From Bordetella genomosp. 2 (GTDB lineage: Bacteria > Pseudomonadota > Gammaproteobacteria > Burkholderiales > Burkholderiaceae_B), in the NCBI RefSeq assembly GCF_002261345.1, contig NZ_NEVT01000003.1, positions 1,302,001 through 1,366,000 of the forward strand: DNA of 64,000 nt, in the 5' to 3' direction. Of this stretch, positions 60,741 through 64,000 are shown in pieces. Both the position numbers and the translations under genes were made by a program. The notes under the pieces are model-generated. The model ran no database searches. It saw nothing but the letters and a program-made list of their open reading frames with translations, and had not been told where the DNA came from. The stretch's first letter is position 1, and each line of letters starts with the position of its first letter.

Positions 60741-60771
60741 TTTGATTCTCGATGAAACTTATTGAATCAAA
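60741..60771. repeat. Inverted repeat TTTGATTC / GAATCAAA upstream of groES
   Basis: Eight-bp arms with a 15-base spacer, overlapping the stop of the upstream gene and ending just upstream of the sigma-32 -35 element. It could be an operator or a weak transcript-end hairpin; it is not CIRCE. Confidence 0.5.
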
Positions 60772-61379
60772 ATGTTTCTTCCGCGACCAAGGCGATAAAG
60801 CACCCGGCGGCGCAGTTGCCGCCCCTCCGCCTGTACAGGCACGGGGCAGGGCGCCGAGCGCCCGCCGTCGGCATCCAGGGTGCAATCGTCGTCGTCCAAC
60901 TGCTTCCAGAGCCCGCCTTTCCGGGGCCTGAACAGCCAGCGCAAATAGCCGCGCCGGGCCGCCAACTCGAGCAGCATCTGCTGGTCCGGGGCGTCGAGGA
61001 TGACCGCGTTATCGGACTCCGGCAGGTCGGAATAATCGCCAAAAGCCCGGTGGCCGGCCAGTGCTTCGGAGACGGGGGCGTTCAGGCGCCACCACGCCGG
61101 CCGGGCCACACGCTCCACGTCCCAGGCACCCAGCTTCCAGCCGGCATCCAGCACCGCGCGGTCGATGTCGGCGTAGTCGTGCCAGCGCTGATTGATTTGC
61201 ACCGCCGAGCCGGCGACGGAATCCAGCTCGCCCGGCATCTGCCCGCTTTTGCGAAAGCCGTGCCAGTGCATGATCACCATGACCGGCGTGTCGGATTTTT
61301 GTATGGCGGTCGCCGTGACGGCATACAGCGGCAGCCGCAGGGCGGCCGCGTGCGTAGCGATGGTCTCGAATATATCCAT
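60759..61379 (-). CDS. Conserved-looking protein of unknown function next to groES
   Basis: 206 residues. The N-terminal MDIFETIATHAAALRLPLYA and TPVMVIMHWHGFRKSG and middle WKLGAWDVERVARPAWWRLN then AGHRAFGDYSDLPES are well-formed, rich in aromatics, with a basic C terminus. No family recognised and no membrane helix or signal. It lies upstream of groES in the same direction but the sigma-32 promoter separates them. Might be a stress-related accessory; that is only inferred from place. Confidence 0.7.
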   Translation of the reverse strand: MDIFETIATHAAALRLPLYAVTATAIQKSDTPVMVIMHWHGFRKSGQMPGELDSVAGSAVQINQRWHDYADIDRAVLDAGWKLGAWDVERVARPAWWRLNAPVSEALAGHRAFGDYSDLPESDNAVILDAPDQQMLLELAARRGYLRWLFRPRKGGLWKQLDDDDCTLDADGGRSAPCPVPVQAEGRQLRRRVLYRLGRGRNILIQ

Positions 61380-61532
61380 CCGTATACCTCATCGAGTTCG
61401 CCAGCCTTGCAACAAGGCCGAGGCAACGATATCGCTCTGAATTAATTTATCGCCTCGCATGGCGATGCTCAAGCCGGCGGCGCGGCGACTTGAATCCGGG
61501 CGGTCCGCCCTTATATCGCCATCGCAGTCCGC

Positions 61533-61552
61533 CTGGTCCCCCGCCGGACCAG
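61533..61552. repeat. Short hairpin in the divergent intergenic region
   Basis: Seven-bp arms CTGGTCC / GGACCAG with a 6-base loop, near the middle of the 265-base gap before the glycosyltransferase gene, followed by CAGGCTTTTCG. Could be a weak terminator or leader hairpin. I see nothing else distinctive in this gap. Confidence 0.4.
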
Positions 61553-61644
61553 CAGGCTTTTCGTTGATTCTGATTCCCTAGTGACTCAAGGCGTGCCCTT
61601 TCTTGGCAAGGGCAGAGAACATTTTGTGCTTAGGAGAATAAACG

Positions 61645-62739
61645 TTGAGCAACAACAGGCTAATCAGCACCGTCGTGGCCACTCACAACCGGCCCGACTT
61701 CGTGGTCAGGACGCTGCAGTGCCTTGCCCGGCAGACATGCCGGCCGACAGAGGTCATCGTCATCGACGACGGTTCGCAACCCGATACCGAGCAGGCCATA
61801 GCGGCGTGGCGCCGCACCTGCCGCCCGAATTTTCCGCTGGTTTATCTGTGGCAGCCCAACTCGGGCCCTGCCGTCGCGCGCAATCGCGGGGTCGCGGTGA
61901 GTTCATGCGATTTGATTCATTTCATCGACGATGACGACATCATGCATCCAGGTGCGCTCGAATCGTTGGTTGGGGCGCTGGATACCGACGCGGCCGCCAT
62001 CGCCATGGCGTCATACCAGGACCGCTGGGACAGCGGCGCGGTCGGCGAGCTGGTCGGACCGCCGGACCTGAGCGCGGACGAGCGCCTGGCGGCGATGATC
62101 GCCGGAACCTGGTTCGTGCCGATCCACGGTTATCTGTTTACGCGCGCCGCGGTCGAGCGGATCGGCGGCTGGAATACCGCGCTGACGTCCCAGGAGGATG
62201 ACGATTACCTGTTGCGTGCCGCCCTGGCGGCGATCGACTTCCGGCCGGCGCCGGCCTCCCGCGTTTACTACTGCCAGCATGCCGGCGTGCGCCGCGCCAC
62301 GCCCGGCAAGCCGGGAGAATCCGTCCAGCGCGGGCTGGAGAAGCGGTTCTACGCCGACCTGGCGATTCGCGAGTCCATTTACGAGCATCTGCGCGGCACG
62401 GGTCAGGCGCAAAAGTACCGGCACGCTTTCGGGATGTGGCGGGAGCGGTTGCGCGATCGCTACCACACGGTGATGGGCAGCACGCGGCCGAAGAGTCGCT
62501 TGCTCGACTGGCTGGAAGCCACCGAAGAAGCCGCGGCCACGACGGTGGCCTGCGCGGCGCGGCAGAGCGGCGCGGCGCCGCAGCCGGCGGTCCGCCCCAT
62601 GCTCGCTCCAGCCGATTTCACCCTGCGGCGCTCGATGAAACGGACCGGCCGCAGGGCAGAGGGGCCCGCCGGGGCCCAGGCCGCGCGCAAGCCGGCGGCC
62701 GGGCCCTGGATCAACGGAGCATCGCGCCGGTCTCCTTGA
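61645..62739 (+). CDS. GT2-family glycosyltransferase
   Basis: 364 residues from a TTG start with TAGGAG ten bases upstream. GT-A fold: ISTVVATHNRPDFVVRTLQC, VIVIDDGSQPDTEQ, SGPAVARNRGVAVSSCDLIH, and the metal-binding FIDDDDIMHPG (DxD). GGWNTALTSQEDDDYLLRAA is the acceptor-side motif. A nucleotide-sugar-dependent cytoplasmic enzyme for a polysaccharide or glycoconjugate. The C-terminal ~80 residues are low-complexity and basic. No neighbouring glycan genes, so an orphan. Confidence 0.88.
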   Translation: MSNNRLISTVVATHNRPDFVVRTLQCLARQTCRPTEVIVIDDGSQPDTEQAIAAWRRTCRPNFPLVYLWQPNSGPAVARNRGVAVSSCDLIHFIDDDDIMHPGALESLVGALDTDAAAIAMASYQDRWDSGAVGELVGPPDLSADERLAAMIAGTWFVPIHGYLFTRAAVERIGGWNTALTSQEDDDYLLRAALAAIDFRPAPASRVYYCQHAGVRRATPGKPGESVQRGLEKRFYADLAIRESIYEHLRGTGQAQKYRHAFGMWRERLRDRYHTVMGSTRPKSRLLDWLEATEEAAATTVACAARQSGAAPQPAVRPMLAPADFTLRRSMKRTGRRAEGPAGAQAARKPAAGPWINGASRRSP

Positions 62740-62758
62740 TGCCGCGCCGGCGCCTCGT

Positions 62759-63340
62759 TCATGCAAACGCCAGCCGCGTCGCGTGTTCGCGTATGTCCGC
62801 CGGCCAATCCGCCACGCATTCGGCGAAACGGTCCGGGTCGCCGGCGAACAGGGCGCGCGTGGCTTCCTCGAAGCCCGGCATGTCGCCGGCGATGGACGAC
62901 ATGAAGGCATAGGCGGCCTCTTGACGCTGGCGCAGCCGGTCCTGGTCTTCATTGGCGCGGCGCGCTTCTTCGACCAGCTTGCGCAAGGCCACCGACGCGC
63001 CGCCCGGCTGCGCGGCCAGCCATTCCCAGTGGCGCGGCAGCAAGGTGACCTCGCGCGACACCACCCCCAGTTTGGGCCGGCCGCGGCCACGGACGCCGGG
63101 GGCGTCGTCCGGCGGCGCGGCTGCGGCAGGCGTCAGACGCGCCACGATTTCGGCGTCGGAGCCGCGCAAATCGACATCGACCAGACGCCCGGTGGCGTCG
63201 CTGTAGATCAGGACCGGCCCGGCCGCATGGGCGTCCACGGCATGCTTGACCGCCAGCGCCACCGCCGCCAGGTCGCCCGAGGCGATGCGCCGGTGGCCGT
63301 CGAAGGCCGTGCAGAGGGACAGAGAGTCGCTCGTATTCAT
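62759..63340 (-). CDS. DUF2239 family protein
   Basis: 193 residues from the ATG at 63340 with a GGGAGA upstream. The family pattern is clear: YSDATGRLVDVDLRGSDAEI, GRPKLGVVSREVTLLPRHWE and WLAAQPGGASVALRKLVEEA, then YAFMSSIAGDMPGFEEATRA. The RGRGRPKLGVVSREVTLLPR stretch looks like a small DNA-contacting motif. Biochemical role unknown. Its upstream region holds two palindromic operators. Confidence 0.88.
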   Translation of the reverse strand: MNTSDSLSLCTAFDGHRRIASGDLAAVALAVKHAVDAHAAGPVLIYSDATGRLVDVDLRGSDAEIVARLTPAAAAPPDDAPGVRGRGRPKLGVVSREVTLLPRHWEWLAAQPGGASVALRKLVEEARRANEDQDRLRQRQEAAYAFMSSIAGDMPGFEEATRALFAGDPDRFAECVADWPADIREHATRLAFA

Positions 63341-63372
63341 GGGTGCTCTCCCAGGTTGCAGAGCCTTAATTA

Positions 63373-63412
63373 TTATCCGGGTAAAAATTACAGTCAATAT
63401 TACCCGGGTTAA
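63373..63412. promoter_or_regulatory. Twin palindromic operators upstream of DUF2239 gene
   Basis: TTATCCGGGTAA (63373-63384) and TTACCCGGGTTAA (63400-63412) are two near-identical palindromes about 27 bp centre to centre, in AT-rich DNA 30-70 bases before the DUF2239 start. They look like binding sites for a dimeric repressor, unidentified here; spacing near 2.5 helical turns. Confidence 0.75.
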
Positions 63413-63478
63413 TTTGTGCAACCAGATTAGACCTGTCCCCTGTAAGGGGAAACACCTAGTAAAAACACTTCAACGGCG

Positions 63479-63484
63479 TATAAT
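63479..63484 (+). promoter_or_regulatory. guaB: Probable -10 element of guaB
   Basis: TATAAT, a perfect -10, 24 bases before the guaB ATG. No convincing -35 hexamer at the right distance. A small palindrome CCCC-TGTAA-GGGG lies 30 bases further upstream (63437-63449). Confidence 0.6.
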
Positions 63485-63508
63485 CTTGCTTTGCGCCCGG
63501 AGTTCCCC

Positions 63509-64000
63509 ATGCGTCTCGTCCAAAAAGCGCTCACCTTCGACGATGTGTTGTTGGTGCCTGCGTACTCCGAGGTGTTGCCGCGCGACACCTCCCTGGTCAC
63601 CCGCCTCACTCGCAACATCACCCTGAACATCCCGCTCGTGTCCGCCGCCATGGACACCGTCACCGAATCGCGCCTGGCCATCGCCATGGCCCAGGAAGGC
63701 GGCATCGGGATCATCCACAAGAACCTGTCGGCCGACGAGCAGGCCAAGGAAGTGGCCCGCGTCAAGCGCCACGAGTTCGGCATCGTCATCGATCCGGTCA
63801 CCGTCACGCCCGACATGAAAGTGCGCGACGCCATCGCCCTGCAGCGCCAGCACGGCTTTTCCGGCCTGCCGGTGGTCGAGGGCAAGAAGGTGGTCGGCAT
63901 CGTCACCAACCGCGACCTGCGCTTCGAAGAGCGCCTGGACCAGCCCCTGCGCAACATCATGACGCCGCAGGAACGCCTGGTCACCATGCAAGAGGGCGCC
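63509..64000 (+). CDS. guaB: IMP dehydrogenase, 5' part
   Basis: First 164 codons; continues beyond the window. N-terminal catalytic barrel start [20 protein letters not shown], then [20 protein letters not shown] and [20 protein letters not shown], and [20 protein letters not shown], followed by the CBS-domain insert ([19 protein letters not shown]). The enzyme oxidises IMP to XMP with NAD+, the committed step to GMP. Reads with no disruption so far. Confidence 0.97.
   Translation, partial: MRLVQKALTFDDVLLVPAYSEVLPRDTSLVTRLTRNITLNIPLVSAAMDTVTESRLAIAMAQEGGIGIIHKNLSADEQAKEVARVKRHEFGIVIDPVTVTPDMKVRDAIALQRQHGFSGLPVVEGKKVVGIVTNRDLRFEERLDQPLRNIMTPQERLVTMQEGA

Noticed and set aside
60610..60760. 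CIRCE/HrcA operator upstream of groES
   Set aside because: No TTAGCACTC-N9-GAGTGCTAA; the only inverted repeat has a different sequence and spacing.

Overview
The window is high-GC DNA from a betaproteobacterium. Gene content and style point to Bordetella, probably of the B. bronchiseptica/parapertussis kind; this is inference from remembered gene families, with no search run. It has three parts: most of a contractile-tailed prophage (1 to about 36.1 kb), a Tad/Flp pilus locus (36.1-45.1 kb), and ordinary chromosome (45.1-64 kb) ending inside guaB.

Prophage. The left end, with integrase and repressor, lies outside the window. From the left: replication and regulatory genes (DUF1367-like, ParB-like, XF1762-like, YdaU-like initiator, RusA resolvase, an HTH protein), then a DNA adenine methylase and a small metallopeptidase. 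Packaging and head genes follow (DUF2280 small terminase, large terminase, DUF1073 portal, SPP1 gp7-like head protein, DUF2213 protein, cement protein, DUF2184 capsid, connectors). The contractile tail and simple baseplate come next (DUF3383 sheath, DUF3277 tube, chaperone with a likely frameshifted extension, tape measure, Dit-like protein, plug, hub, spike, gp25-like, J-like and DUF2612 proteins). Then come receptor-binding proteins (an SGNH/acetylesterase fibre, a LamG-like protein, a polyglycine fibre) and a lysis cassette (GH24 lysozyme, holin, nested Rz/Rz1). Cargo genes lie on the opposite strand. Three sit singly inside the early region. A block at 31.7-36.0 kb holds an Abi-alpha-like protein, an acyltransferase-3 protein, HicBA, two small proteins behind a LexA-like SOS box, and a YedK/HMCES-type abasic-site protein.

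Tad locus. The prophage ends against a Flp-pilin-like gene that has lost its normal start. Downstream are TadG-like and TadE-like proteins, a secreted unknown, CpaB/RcpC, the CpaC/RcpA secretin, an FHA-CpaF (TadA) ATPase, TadB (frameshifted at a G7 run), TadC and a DUF192 protein. Most junctions overlap by a few bases, so this looks like one operon whose promoter and first genes are beyond the prophage.

Chromosome. A SAM methyltransferase meets the Tad operon tail to tail. A ten-gene minus-strand operon runs from a LysR regulator through a flavoprotein, a peptide-type ABC transporter (dppB, dppC, frameshifted dppD, dppF, binding protein), a BAAT-type thioesterase/hydrolase and two carboxymuconolactone-decarboxylase/AhpD-type proteins. 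Next are a lone receiver protein and a frameshifted PAS histidine kinase, an accessory-looking groES-groEL pair behind a sigma-32-type promoter, an unrecognised protein, a GT2 glycosyltransferase, a DUF2239 protein with twin palindromic operators, and the 5' part of guaB.

No tRNA, rRNA, CRISPR array or insertion sequence was seen, and no gene-free stretch exceeds 300 bases. The longest gaps are 56486-56729, 58360-58632 and 61380-61644; the first and last hold divergent promoters, the middle one the groEL terminator. Three chromosomal genes (tadB, dppD, the kinase) each carry a single frame disruption, suggesting gene decay, phase variation or sequencing error.
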